10,499 nt of DNA, taken from JAQYVZ01 sp035269105. GTDB lineage: Bacteria; Desulfobacterota; Desulfuromonadia; Desulfuromonadales; BM103. The position numbers and the translations under genes are program-made. The notes below the pieces were generated by a model that was not told the DNA's origin, did no database searches, and saw only the letters and a program-made list of their open reading frames with translations. Shown piece after piece: positions 1 to 6,751 of this stretch. The stretch is taken from positions 1 through 10,499 of the forward strand of contig DATFJP010000123.1 of NCBI GenBank assembly GCA_035269105.1, given 5' to 3'. Every line of letters starts with the position of its first letter. The first letter of the stretch is position 1.

Positions 1-1260
1 CCCCTTGACCACCAGCGGGAAATAGATGGTCGGCGGGTGATAGCCGTAGTCGATCAGACGCTTGGCCAGGTCGATGGTATGACAGCCGCCTGCCAGCCTG
101 CGGTCGGAAAAAACCACCTCGTGCAGGGACCGGCTTTTGAAAGGCAGATCGAAAGTGTCCTCGAGACAGGCGCGAATGTAGTTGGCGTTGAGCACCGCCA
201 TTTCGCTGGCCCGCTTGAGCCCGGCCGCCCCCATGGTGCGGATATAGGCGTAGGCGCGGACCATGATGCCGAAGTTGCCGTTGAAGGCCAGCAGACGACC
301 GATCGACTGCGGCCGGTCGTCGTCGAGCCGGAAAGTGTCGCCCTGCTTGACCACCACCGGCTTCGGCAGGAAGGGAACCAGATGTTCGGCCACACCGACC
401 GGCCCGGCCCCGGGTCCGCCGCCGCCATGAGGCGTGGAAAAGGTCTTGTGCAGATTGAAATGCATGACGTCGATCCCCATGTCGCCCGGTCGGGCGATGC
501 CCATCAGGGCGTTGAGATTGGCGCCGTCGCAGTAGACCAGCCCGCCCCGTTCATGGACCACCCGGCAGATCTTTTCGATGTGGGTTTCGAACAGGCCGAG
601 CGTGTTGGGATTGGTAACCATCAGGGCCGCGACGTCATCATCCATGTGCGCTTCGACCTCGGCCATGGAGAGGACGCCGTCGGAGGCGATCGGCACCACG
701 TCATAGCCGGCCAGCGCCGCCGTCGCCGGATTGGTGCCGTGCGCCGTGTCGGGAATCAGCACCTTGCGGCGGCTGCTGTTTTGGGCTTCGTGCCAGGCCC
801 GGATCATCAGCATGCCGGCCAGCTCGCCCTGGGCGCCGGCCGCCGGCTGCACCGTAACGGCGGCAAATCCGGAGATCTCCGCCAGGGCTTCCTGCAGGAG
901 ATACATGAGCCCCAGCGCCCCCTGCGCCAGGTGAGCGGGGGTTGCCGGGTGGAGGTCGGCGAGCCCCGGCAGCCGGGCCGCGGTCTCGTTGACCTTGGGA
1001 TTGTACTTCATGGTGCAGCTGCCCAGCGGGTAGAATCCGGAATCGACGCCGTAGTTCCAGGTCGACAGGCGGGTGAAATGCCGAACCACGTCGACCTCGG
1101 ACAATTCCGGAAATCCAGGAATTTCGTCACGACAGAGTTCCCGGGGCAGATCGCTGCTCGGAACATCCAACTCCGGCAGGCTGTAGCCCTTGCGGCCGGG
1201 ATCGGAATGTTCGAACAACAGCTTTTCGTTCAGGACCAGTCCACTCGTTCCGACTCTCAT
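1..1260 (-). CDS. gcvPB: Glycine dehydrogenase (decarboxylating) subunit 2, P-protein beta; partial, C-terminus beyond left edge
   Basis: This is the PLP-binding half of the split P-protein of the glycine cleavage system. It decarboxylates glycine and passes the aminomethyl group to the lipoyl arm of GcvH. The minus strand is open for 420 codons from the ATG at 1260-1258 to position 1, with no stop. Visible family landmarks are an N-terminal LNEKLLFEHSDPGRKGYSLP, then YPLGSCTMKYNPK, then QPAAGAQGELAG, and the PLP-lysine region LHKTFSTPHGGGGPG with the Schiff-base Lys at about residue 272. Full-length members have roughly 480 residues, so about 60 are missing off the edge. The start overlaps the gcvPA stop by 4 nt (ATGA). 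An AGGAGGT Shine-Dalgarno at 1275-1269, inside the end of gcvPA, lies 8 nt upstream. It is the last gene of the operon visible here, and overlap with gcvPA suggests coupled translation of the two subunits. Confidence 0.97.
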   Translation of the reverse strand, partial: MRVGTSGLVLNEKLLFEHSDPGRKGYSLPELDVPSSDLPRELCRDEIPGFPELSEVDVVRHFTRLSTWNYGVDSGFYPLGSCTMKYNPKVNETAARLPGLADLHPATPAHLAQGALGLMYLLQEALAEISGFAAVTVQPAAGAQGELAGMLMIRAWHEAQNSSRRKVLIPDTAHGTNPATAALAGYDVVPIASDGVLSMAEVEAHMDDDVAALMVTNPNTLGLFETHIEKICRVVHERGGLVYCDGANLNALMGIARPGDMGIDVMHFNLHKTFSTPHGGGGPGAGPVGVAEHLVPFLPKPVVVKQGDTFRLDDDRPQSIGRLLAFNGNFGIMVRAYAYIRTMGAAGLKRASEMAVLNANYIRACLEDTFDLPFKSRSLHEVVFSDRRLAGGCHTIDLAKRLIDYGYHPPTIYFPLVVKG

Positions 1261-2612
1261 GACGCAGCACCTCCTGCCAGCGCAGCCACCAGTTCATCGA
1301 TCTCCTGCCTGGTGTTCTGTTCGGTCACGCACACCAGGAAACAGTCCTGCAATTCCGGGTATTCGCCGCCGAGCGGGATCCCGCCCAATATCTGCTGATC
1401 CTCCAGGGCGGCCAGAACACCGGCCGTGTCGCCGGATTCGACGCGCACGACAAATTCGTTGAATCCCGCTGCGGCAAATGGCAGGGAAAAACCAGGCAGC
1501 GCCTCGATTCCCTGTCGGGTATAAGCCGCCTTGGCATGGTTCTGCATCGCCAGCTCCCGCAGCCCCTGCTTGCCGAACAAAGACAGGAAAATCGTCGTCA
1601 CCAGGGCGCACAGGCCCTGGTTGGAGCAAATATTTGAGGTCGCTTTCTCCCGCCGGATGTGCTGCTCGCGAGTCGCCAGCGTCAGAACGAAACCGCGCTT
1701 GCCGTCGAGGTCGGTGGTCTCCCCCACCAGGCGGCCCGGCATGGCCCGCAGGCTTTTCTGGCGGGCAGCGAAGAAACCGACGTAAGGCCCGCCGAAGGAA
1801 ACCGGCAGGCCGAAGCTCTGGCCGTCGCCGACCACGATGTCCGCATCCAGCTCACCGGGGGATTTCAGCAGCCCGAGAGCGAGCGGCTCGGCTACCGCGG
1901 CAATCAGCTGAGCGCCCGCGGCATGGGCCGCTGCCGCAGCCTGGCCCAGGTCCTCGATACAACCGAAATAATTGGGATAGCCGATCACAAGACCCGCCGT
2001 ATCTTCATCCAGCTTCGCCAACAGGTCGGCCGGATCGGTCCGGCCGTCGGCGGCGACAGCCACCTCTTCGAGCTGCATATCCAGGTAGCGGCAGTAAGCG
2101 GTTACCGTCGCCCGATAACCGGGGTGGAGGGCCCGGGAGATCAGGACCTTATGGCGCCGGGTCAATCTCACTGCCATCAGGACCGCTTCGGCGCAGGCCG
2201 AAGCGCCGTCGTACATCGAGGCGTTGGCCGCCTCCATTCCGGTCAGTTGGCAGATCAGGGTCTGGAATTCGAAAATGGCCTGCAGCGTCCCCTGGCTGAT
2301 CTCCGGCTGATAAGGCGTGTAAGCCGTGTAGAACTCCCCCCGCGAGATCAGCTGATCGACCACGGCCGGCGCAAAATGGTTGTAGGCGCCACCTCCCAGG
2401 AAACTATGGAAGTCGGCGACGCCGGCGTTCATTCCAGCGAGCCGGCGCAGTTCCCGCAGCAGCTCGCTTTCGGCCAGCGGCGGCGGCAGATTCAGTGGTC
2501 TCTCCAGGCGGACCGCTGCCGGGATTTCGGCGAAAAGATCCTCCAGCGAATCGATGCCGATGCGGCCCAGCATGGCAGCAACATCTTCCTGGGTATGGGG
2601 CAGATAACGCAT
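1257..2612 (-). CDS. gcvPA: Glycine dehydrogenase (decarboxylating) subunit 1, P-protein alpha
   Basis: This is the non-PLP-lysine half of the split P-protein; it pairs with GcvPB to make the glycine-decarboxylating enzyme in the cytoplasm. The product is 451 aa, the usual size for this subunit. It begins MRYLPHTQEDVAAML, typical of the family, followed by the characteristic TAYTPYQPEISQGTLQ and FEFQT stretch near residues 95-115. A GGPYVGFFA segment and NICSNQGLCAL lie in the C-terminal half. The start lies 4 nt after the gcvH stop, with GAGGAGA about 7-10 nt upstream, and the stop overlaps the gcvPB start. Split PA/PB P-proteins are known from Firmicutes, archaea and many former Deltaproteobacteria; enterobacteria and eukaryotes have a single fused chain. 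The identification is secure. Confidence 0.97.
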   Translation of the reverse strand: MRYLPHTQEDVAAMLGRIGIDSLEDLFAEIPAAVRLERPLNLPPPLAESELLRELRRLAGMNAGVADFHSFLGGGAYNHFAPAVVDQLISRGEFYTAYTPYQPEISQGTLQAIFEFQTLICQLTGMEAANASMYDGASACAEAVLMAVRLTRRHKVLISRALHPGYRATVTAYCRYLDMQLEEVAVAADGRTDPADLLAKLDEDTAGLVIGYPNYFGCIEDLGQAAAAAHAAGAQLIAAVAEPLALGLLKSPGELDADIVVGDGQSFGLPVSFGGPYVGFFAARQKSLRAMPGRLVGETTDLDGKRGFVLTLATREQHIRREKATSNICSNQGLCALVTTIFLSLFGKQGLRELAMQNHAKAAYTRQGIEALPGFSLPFAAAGFNEFVVRVESGDTAGVLAALEDQQILGGIPLGGEYPELQDCFLVCVTEQNTRQEIDELVAALAGGAAS

Positions 2613-2616
2613 GCGG

Positions 2617-3003
2617 TCACTTCTCCTCGGCGATGTGCGCCTGGTAAGCCTCGCTGTCCATCAGGTCTTCCGCTTCACTGCTGTCGTTCATGCGCACCTT
2701 GATCATCCAGCCGTCTTCGTAAGGGGACGTATTGATCATTTCCGGAGTGTCGGGCAATTCCTCATTGACTTCCTCGACCACGCCGGAGACCGGGGAATAG
2801 ATATCGGAAACCGCCTTGACCGATTCGACGACGCCGAATGCCTTGCCGGCGATCACTTCGGTTCCCTCTTCCGGCAACTCAACGAACACCACATCTCCCA
2901 GCGAATCCTGGGCGAAATCGGAAATGCCGACAGTCGCCAGGTCGTCTTCGATCAAAATCCATTCATGCTCTTCGGTGTACTTGAGTTCTTCTGGAAAGTC
3001 CAT
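2617..3003 (-). CDS. gcvH: Glycine cleavage system H protein (lipoyl carrier)
   Basis: This is a small lipoyl protein that carries the aminomethyl group from the P-protein to the T-protein and is re-oxidised by the L-protein. It is 128 aa from the chosen start, the family norm. It has the N-terminal KYTEEHEW motif and the lipoylation loop GVVESVKAVSDIYSPVSG, in which the Lys of ESVKAVSD (residue 63) is the attachment site. Two adjacent ATGs exist at 3006-3004 and 3003-3001. AGGAGG at 3014-3009 sits only 2 nt from the first but 5 nt from the second, so the second is preferred. The gene lies 50 nt after gcvT and 4 nt before gcvPA. The lipoate-attachment genes and the L-protein are not in this window. 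Confidence 0.97.
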   Translation of the reverse strand: MDFPEELKYTEEHEWILIEDDLATVGISDFAQDSLGDVVFVELPEEGTEVIAGKAFGVVESVKAVSDIYSPVSGVVEEVNEELPDTPEMINTSPYEDGWMIKVRMNDSSEAEDLMDSEAYQAHIAEEK

Positions 3004-3053
3004 CATCTCCTCCTGTGATCTGGCCCGTCCCGCAAGGAGCAGGCGTCAAAAAA

Positions 3054-4142
3054 TCAATCGACAAAGGGCGCCCGGACCAGCCGGGCCTGCAGACGGCGGC
3101 CGCGGATACCGACCTCAACCTCGGCATCGAGCTTTGCATAGGGGGTTTCCACCAGGGCCAGGCCGATGCCGACTTTGAGAGAGGGCGACATGGTGCCACT
3201 GGTCATCACGCCGACCTGACGCTCACCGGCATAGACCGGATATTCTTCGCGGGGGATGCCGCGGTCGATCATCTTCAGTCCGACCCCGCGGCGCGGCACG
3301 CCGTTGGCTTTCTGGGCGACCAGGGCTTCGCGGCCGACGAAATCTCCTTTGTCCAGTTTGACGATCCAGCCGAGGCCGGCTTCGAGCGGCGATATTTCAG
3401 GAGATAGTTCGTGGCCGTAAAGTGCAAGCCCTTTTTCGAGTCGGAGGGTATCGCGAGCCCCCAGACCGACCGGAACCAGGCCGTGGGATTCGCCCACCTC
3501 GTCCAGACGACGCCAGAGGTTTTCGGCAGAGGCCGGCGGCAGGTAAAGTTCGAAGCCGCCGGACCCCGTATAGCCGGTCCGTGAAATCAGCATGGGAATT
3601 CCGGCCACCTCACCCGGGGCGAAATGGTAATAGCGAATGCTGTCCAGGGGGAGATCGGTCAGGGCGGTCAATATCCGGTCGGCCTTCGGTCCCTGCAGCG
3701 CGATCTGGGCATAATCATCGCTGACATTGTTGAGGGTCACCTCGGCAAGGCCGCTCTCGACCAGAACCTTCTGCATCCACTCGAAATCTTTATCGGTGTT
3801 GGCGGCATTGACACAGAACATGAAATGGTCGGCGCTTCTGCGGTAGAGGGTCATATCGTCGACCACGCCGCCGTCCGGGTAGCAGAGTGCCGTATACTGA
3901 ACCTGCCCGTCAACCAGGCGTCCGGCATTGTTGGTGGTCAGGTACTGCAAAAATGGCAGGGCCTCGGCGCCGCTCACTTCGATCTCGCCCATGTGGGAGA
4001 CATCGAACAGACCGGCAGCTTCGCGGACGGCCAGGTGCTCCTCAATGACACCGGCATACTGCACCGGCATCTCCCAGCCCCCGAACTCGACCATGCGCGC
4101 CCCGAGTTCCTTGTGCAGTTGGTTCAGCGGGGTCTTTTTCAT
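3054..4142 (-). CDS. gcvT: Glycine cleavage system T protein, aminomethyltransferase
   Basis: GcvT transfers the one-carbon unit from the aminomethyl-lipoyl arm of GcvH to tetrahydrofolate, releasing ammonia and giving 5,10-methylene-THF. The product is 362 aa, normal for the family. Visible features are the N-terminal TPLNQLHKELGARMVEFGGWEMPVQY (here cited as separate motifs: TPL near residue 4, FGGWEMPVQY at 20-29), FDVSHMGE at 46-53, and GGVVDDMTLYR at about 91-101 with the folate-contacting Asp near 96. The C-terminal barrel has RRGVGLKM and GVMTSGTMSPSL. The reading frame extends 14 codons upstream to 4184, but the ATG at 4142-4140 is chosen because AGGAGG lies 7 nt before it and the protein then begins MKKTPL as in homologues. 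It follows metF by 41 nt. Confidence 0.97.
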   Translation of the reverse strand: MKKTPLNQLHKELGARMVEFGGWEMPVQYAGVIEEHLAVREAAGLFDVSHMGEIEVSGAEALPFLQYLTTNNAGRLVDGQVQYTALCYPDGGVVDDMTLYRRSADHFMFCVNAANTDKDFEWMQKVLVESGLAEVTLNNVSDDYAQIALQGPKADRILTALTDLPLDSIRYYHFAPGEVAGIPMLISRTGYTGSGGFELYLPPASAENLWRRLDEVGESHGLVPVGLGARDTLRLEKGLALYGHELSPEISPLEAGLGWIVKLDKGDFVGREALVAQKANGVPRRGVGLKMIDRGIPREEYPVYAGERQVGVMTSGTMSPSLKVGIGLALVETPYAKLDAEVEVGIRGRRLQARLVRAPFVD

Positions 4143-4183
4143 GCCTCTGCCTCCTGTGGTTGCGGGTGAATACATCGACGGCA

Positions 4184-5053
4184 TCAGCTTGAGAGTATAG
4201 CAGGGATTCTGTCCTCATGGCCCAGGGTCATCAAATGAACGCCCTGGCAATGGCATCGGGCCCAGCTGACGACCTCCCGGGCAATGGCCACCCCTTCCGC
4301 CAGGGGGTCTCCGGCTTTCTCCAGGCGCGAGACAATCTGCTTCGGGACCTTGACGCCCGGTATGTTCGCGTTGACGAAGCGGGCCATGGCGGCGTTGCGC
4401 AGCAGCAGCACCCCGACCAGAACCGGCACGCCGAGCGGCTTTGCCTCGCTATTGAAACGTTCCAGGCCGGCCCGGTCGAAAACGGCCTGAGTCTGGAAAA
4501 AGCGGGCACCGCAGTCGACCTTCTTGCGGACTTTCTGAAACATCAGTTCGAAAGGTTCCGCCAGCGGATTGACGGCCGCCCCCGGGAAAAAATCGGGCAC
4601 GCCCTGCAGAGGCTTGCCGGCCATATTGCGGCCATCCATGAGTTCGGTCACCATGTCGAGCAGTTGCACGGAATCCAGGTCGAACACAGACCGGGCATCG
4701 GGATGGTCGCCGAACCTGGCATGATCGCCGGAGAGCAGCAGCAGATTCCGAATGCCGAAAGCGGCGGCGCCGAGCAGATCCGACTGCAGGGCCATCCGGT
4801 TGCGATCACGGCAGGTCATCTGCAGAACCGTTTCCAGACCTTCCGCCTGCAGCATGGCCGCCAGAGCCAGGGCCGACAAGCGCATGTTCGCCCCCTGGTT
4901 GTCGGTCACATTGATCGCGGTCACCCCCTGCAGCCGCCGGGCCTGTTCCAGGACCCCGGCGACATCGGTGCCGCGGGGCGGAGCCACCTCTGCGGTCACG
5001 GTGAAATGTCCTGCAGAGAGCTGCTTTGCGAGTCGGGAGCCGACGACCGTCAT
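4184..5053 (-). CDS. metF: 5,10-methylenetetrahydrofolate reductase, MetF-type subunit
   Basis: This cytoplasmic flavoenzyme reduces 5,10-methylene-THF to 5-methyl-THF. The product is 289 aa from the chosen start, which is the MTHFR barrel length. TAEVAPPRG carries the conserved acid at Glu22. NVTDNQGANMR lies at about 48-58, and the LLLLSGDH segment carries Asp110, which matches the conserved GD of the family. QTQAVFD and GVPVLVGVLLLRN follow. The frame is open upstream to 5143, but that stretch overlaps the metV-like gene and is Pro/Ala-rich low-complexity sequence. The ATG at 5053-5051 fits family alignments, lies 10 nt after the metV stop, and has a modest TAAGG 8 nt upstream. Placement directly after a metV-like gene indicates the MetVF type of reductase described in acetogens, rather than the stand-alone E. 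coli type. The electron donor cannot be read from sequence. Confidence 0.93.
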   Translation of the reverse strand: MTVVGSRLAKQLSAGHFTVTAEVAPPRGTDVAGVLEQARRLQGVTAINVTDNQGANMRLSALALAAMLQAEGLETVLQMTCRDRNRMALQSDLLGAAAFGIRNLLLLSGDHARFGDHPDARSVFDLDSVQLLDMVTELMDGRNMAGKPLQGVPDFFPGAAVNPLAEPFELMFQKVRKKVDCGARFFQTQAVFDRAGLERFNSEAKPLGVPVLVGVLLLRNAAMARFVNANIPGVKVPKQIVSRLEKAGDPLAEGVAIAREVVSWARCHCQGVHLMTLGHEDRIPAILSS

Positions 5054-5063
5054 AGCCGCAGCC

Positions 5064-5720
5064 TTAATGCTCGCCGGTCTTAAGTCGATGCCGGCCGGGG
5101 CGGCGGCGCCGGCCCCAGGCTTTGGCCGGGACCCGCCTGGCAAAGACCCCCGAGCGCTTTTGTCGCTGCAGACGTTCGTAAATGAGGCGCCAGGCGCATT
5201 CCAGATCGGGATCGACCTCGCAGGAGCCGTCCTGCATGCCGCCGCAGGGACCGTTTAGCAGGCCCTTCGGGCACCTTGTCACCGGGCAGATGCCCGCCGT
5301 CTCGTTCAGGAGGCAATCACCGCACAGGGAACATCTCTCCTCGTACTGGCCGAACCGCCGGACGTTGCCGAGGAAAAGCGAGTTCAGGCCGCCGATGACC
5401 CGTTGTTCCGTCTGCGAGGAAATCGACTGGACCCCGCCCCCGCAGGCCAGAACCAGCAGAACATCGGCTTCGTACACTGCGGCCTGGTGATGGCGCAGGT
5501 CGCGCCCGGCCCGCAGCAGATGGCAGGCTTCGTCGATGACCATGCTGCCGGTCACCTCTTTGTCCTGCTCCGTCAGCCATTCCTGGAGCAGGAAGACCTG
5601 CTCTTCACCGCCGGACTTGCAGACGGTGGCACAGGCTCCGCAGCCAATCAGAAAAAAGCGCTGGAAAGGCGCAACCATCTCCCCGAGTTCGGCAAGCGGC
5701 TTTTGTTCACTGATGATCAT
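5064..5720 (-). CDS. metV: Methylene-THF reductase C-terminal-domain protein, MetV-like cysteine-rich partner of MetF
   Basis: This is a 218-aa cysteine-rich protein of the family annotated as methylenetetrahydrofolate reductase C-terminal, called MetV in acetogens, where it complexes with MetF. Visible cysteines are C27xxC30xxxC34, C66, C93 in ACGGG, C130xxC133xxC136, C145, C150, C159 in GPCGG, C167 and C175. This is consistent with Zn or Fe-S ligation. Residues from about 188 to the end are strongly basic (a run of four Arg near 201-204), a tail I do not recognise from the core family. The frame is open upstream to 5993 inside folD, but only from ATG 5720-5718 does the sequence look like a protein (MIISEQKPL). 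CCAGG about 8-10 nt upstream is a modest ribosome site. It sits between folD (71-nt gap) and metF (10 nt). Family assignment is good, but the cofactor type is inference. Confidence 0.86.
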   Translation of the reverse strand: MIISEQKPLAELGEMVAPFQRFFLIGCGACATVCKSGGEEQVFLLQEWLTEQDKEVTGSMVIDEACHLLRAGRDLRHHQAAVYEADVLLVLACGGGVQSISSQTEQRVIGGLNSLFLGNVRRFGQYEERCSLCGDCLLNETAGICPVTRCPKGLLNGPCGGMQDGSCEVDPDLECAWRLIYERLQRQKRSGVFARRVPAKAWGRRRRPGRHRLKTGEH

Positions 5721-5746
5721 GGCCAACCTGGCGCAAAAGGCAAAAC

Positions 5747-5779
5747 GGCCCGCCGCGGACAATCGTTCCGCGTCAGGCC
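5747..5779 (-). promoter_or_regulatory. Possible hairpin in the folD-metV gap
   Basis: On the minus-strand transcript, a 6-bp stem CGCGGA/TCCGCG with a 7-nt loop (5754-5759 with 5767-5772) is extended by an outer GGCC/GGCC pairing across a 3x3 internal loop. It is followed by GTTTTG. The T-run is too short for a confident terminator. It could be an attenuating or RNA-processing structure that tunes the ratio of FolD to the downstream genes, or chance in GC-rich DNA. Confidence 0.25.
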
Positions 5780-5791
5780 GCCGGATGATGC

Positions 5792-6643
5792 TTATTCCGC
5801 CAGCCGGCGCCTGGCGCTTTCCACGGTGTTGTAGAGCAGCATGGTAATGGTCATGGGGCCGACGCCGCCGGGAACCGGGGTGATCGCCGCGGCCCGCTCC
5901 AGAGCAGGGGCATATTCGACATCGCCGACCAGTTTTTTTTCTCCTACCCGGTTGACGCCGACGTCGATGACGATCGCTCCCGGCTTGATCCAATCACCCT
6001 TGATCATTTCCGGCCGACCGACGGCGGCAATCACGACATCCGCCTGACCGACTTTGGCCGCCAGGTCGCGGGTGCGCGAATGACAGAGGGTCACCGTGGC
6101 ATGCCGGGCCAGGCACATCAAGGCGACCGGCTTGCCGACAATATTCGACCGGCCGACCACCACGACTTCCTTGCCGGTCAGATCGACCTCCGTGCGCTCG
6201 AGCATTTTCATGACGCCGTAAGGCGTGCAGGGCTGGAACAGAGGATTGCCGGTCACCAGGCGACCGACATTATAGGGATGAAAACCATCGACGTCCTTGG
6301 CGGGAGAGATGGCTTCGAGCACTTTGTTCTCGTCGATATGGTCCGGCAGCGGCAGCTGCACCAGAATGCCGTCGATCTTTTCATTGCGGTTCAGATCGTC
6401 GATCAGGGCCAGCAGCTGTGCTTCGGTGGTTTCGGCGGGCAGCTTGTATTCATCGGAAAAGATCCCGGTCTGGTCGCAAGCCTTCTCCTTCATGGTGACG
6501 TAGACCCGACTGGCGGGATCCTCGCCGACCAGGACCACGGCCAGGCCCGGGATCACATTCCGCTGCTTGAGGCTGGCGACGTCAACAGCGATCTCTTTAC
6601 GGATGTCCGCGGCAATGGCTTTGCCGTCAATGATGGTTCCCAA
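5792..6643 (-). CDS. folD: Bifunctional methylene-THF dehydrogenase / methenyl-THF cyclohydrolase
   Basis: FolD oxidises 5,10-methylene-THF to methenyl-THF with NAD(P) and hydrolyses it to 10-formyl-THF, or works in reverse. The product is 283 aa, the usual size. The catalytic region VYVTMKEKACDQTGI contains Tyr48 and Lys52, matching the conserved Tyr and Lys of the family. GILVQLPLP, PCTPYGVMKML, the nucleotide-binding VVVGRSNIVGKP and the C-terminal PVPGGVGPMTITML all follow in order. The start codon is TTG (6643-6641), not ATG: no in-frame ATG or GTG is nearby, and GGAGGT lies 6 nt upstream. It is the promoter-proximal gene of the C1/glycine cluster and begins about 30 bp downstream of a good sigma70-like promoter. 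Confidence 0.96.
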   Translation of the reverse strand: MGTIIDGKAIAADIRKEIAVDVASLKQRNVIPGLAVVLVGEDPASRVYVTMKEKACDQTGIFSDEYKLPAETTEAQLLALIDDLNRNEKIDGILVQLPLPDHIDENKVLEAISPAKDVDGFHPYNVGRLVTGNPLFQPCTPYGVMKMLERTEVDLTGKEVVVVGRSNIVGKPVALMCLARHATVTLCHSRTRDLAAKVGQADVVIAAVGRPEMIKGDWIKPGAIVIDVGVNRVGEKKLVGDVEYAPALERAAAITPVPGGVGPMTITMLLYNTVESARRRLAE

Positions 6644-6649
6644 TGGTAC

Positions 6650-6655
6650 ACCTCC
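6650..6655 (-). promoter_or_regulatory. Shine-Dalgarno that fixes the TTG start of folD
   Basis: GGAGGT reads 6655 to 6650 on the minus strand, 6 nt before TTG 6643-6641. The strong match and ideal spacing make the TTG the best initiation codon for FolD. The upstream sequence up to the probable transcription start is only about 20 nt, so there is no room for a longer N-terminus. Confidence 0.8.
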
Positions 6656-6671
6656 GATGGAATGAAATCTG

Positions 6672-6700
6672 AATATACGAAACCGAAAAACGAATGTAAA
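6672..6700 (-). promoter_or_regulatory. Probable sigma70 promoter of the folD-metVF-gcv operon
   Basis: The minus strand has TTTACA (6700-6695, 5 of 6 to consensus), a 17-bp spacer and TATATT (6677-6672, 5 of 6). Transcription would start near 6665, giving a leader of about 20 nt before the folD TTG. The local sequence is AT-rich against a GC-rich background. The leader is too short for a riboswitch, so any control is likely at initiation. A 9-bp inverted repeat starts 5 bp upstream of the -35. Confidence 0.65.
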
Positions 6701-6704
6701 GCGA

Positions 6705-6751
6705 AACTCCGGAACGGAAAATCAGCCTCTGGCCAATCTATGTCCGGAGTT
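6705..6751. repeat. 9-bp inverted repeat upstream of the folD promoter
   Basis: AACTCCGGA at 6705-6713 is the exact reverse complement of TCCGGAGTT at 6743-6751, separated by 29 bp. The right arm lies in the last codons of the TPR gene and the left arm just upstream of the folD -35. It might be a binding site for a dimeric regulator with separated half-sites, or coincidence. No T-run follows at the right distance, so it is not a simple terminator. Confidence 0.3.

Noticed and set aside
37..1398. 453-codon open frame on the plus strand
   Set aside because: It is antisense to gcvPB and gcvPA, which show unmistakable family motifs. Its translation is low in hydrophobic structure and rich in His, Arg, Gly and Gln, typical of a shadow frame in GC-rich DNA.
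1659..2702. 347-codon open frame on the plus strand
   Set aside because: Antisense to gcvPA and the start of gcvH's 3' end, with no recognisable domain.
4143..4183. Glycine riboswitch upstream of gcvT
   Set aside because: Only 41 nt separate metF from gcvT, far too short for the aptamer, and the folD leader is also about 20 nt.
4217..5083. 288-codon open frame on the plus strand
   Set aside because: Antisense to metF, whose MTHFR motifs are clear.
5721..5993. Longer N-terminus for the metV-like protein within folD
   Set aside because: The upstream 91 codons overlap folD in another frame and are Arg/Gly-rich noise; family resemblance begins at the ATG at 5720.
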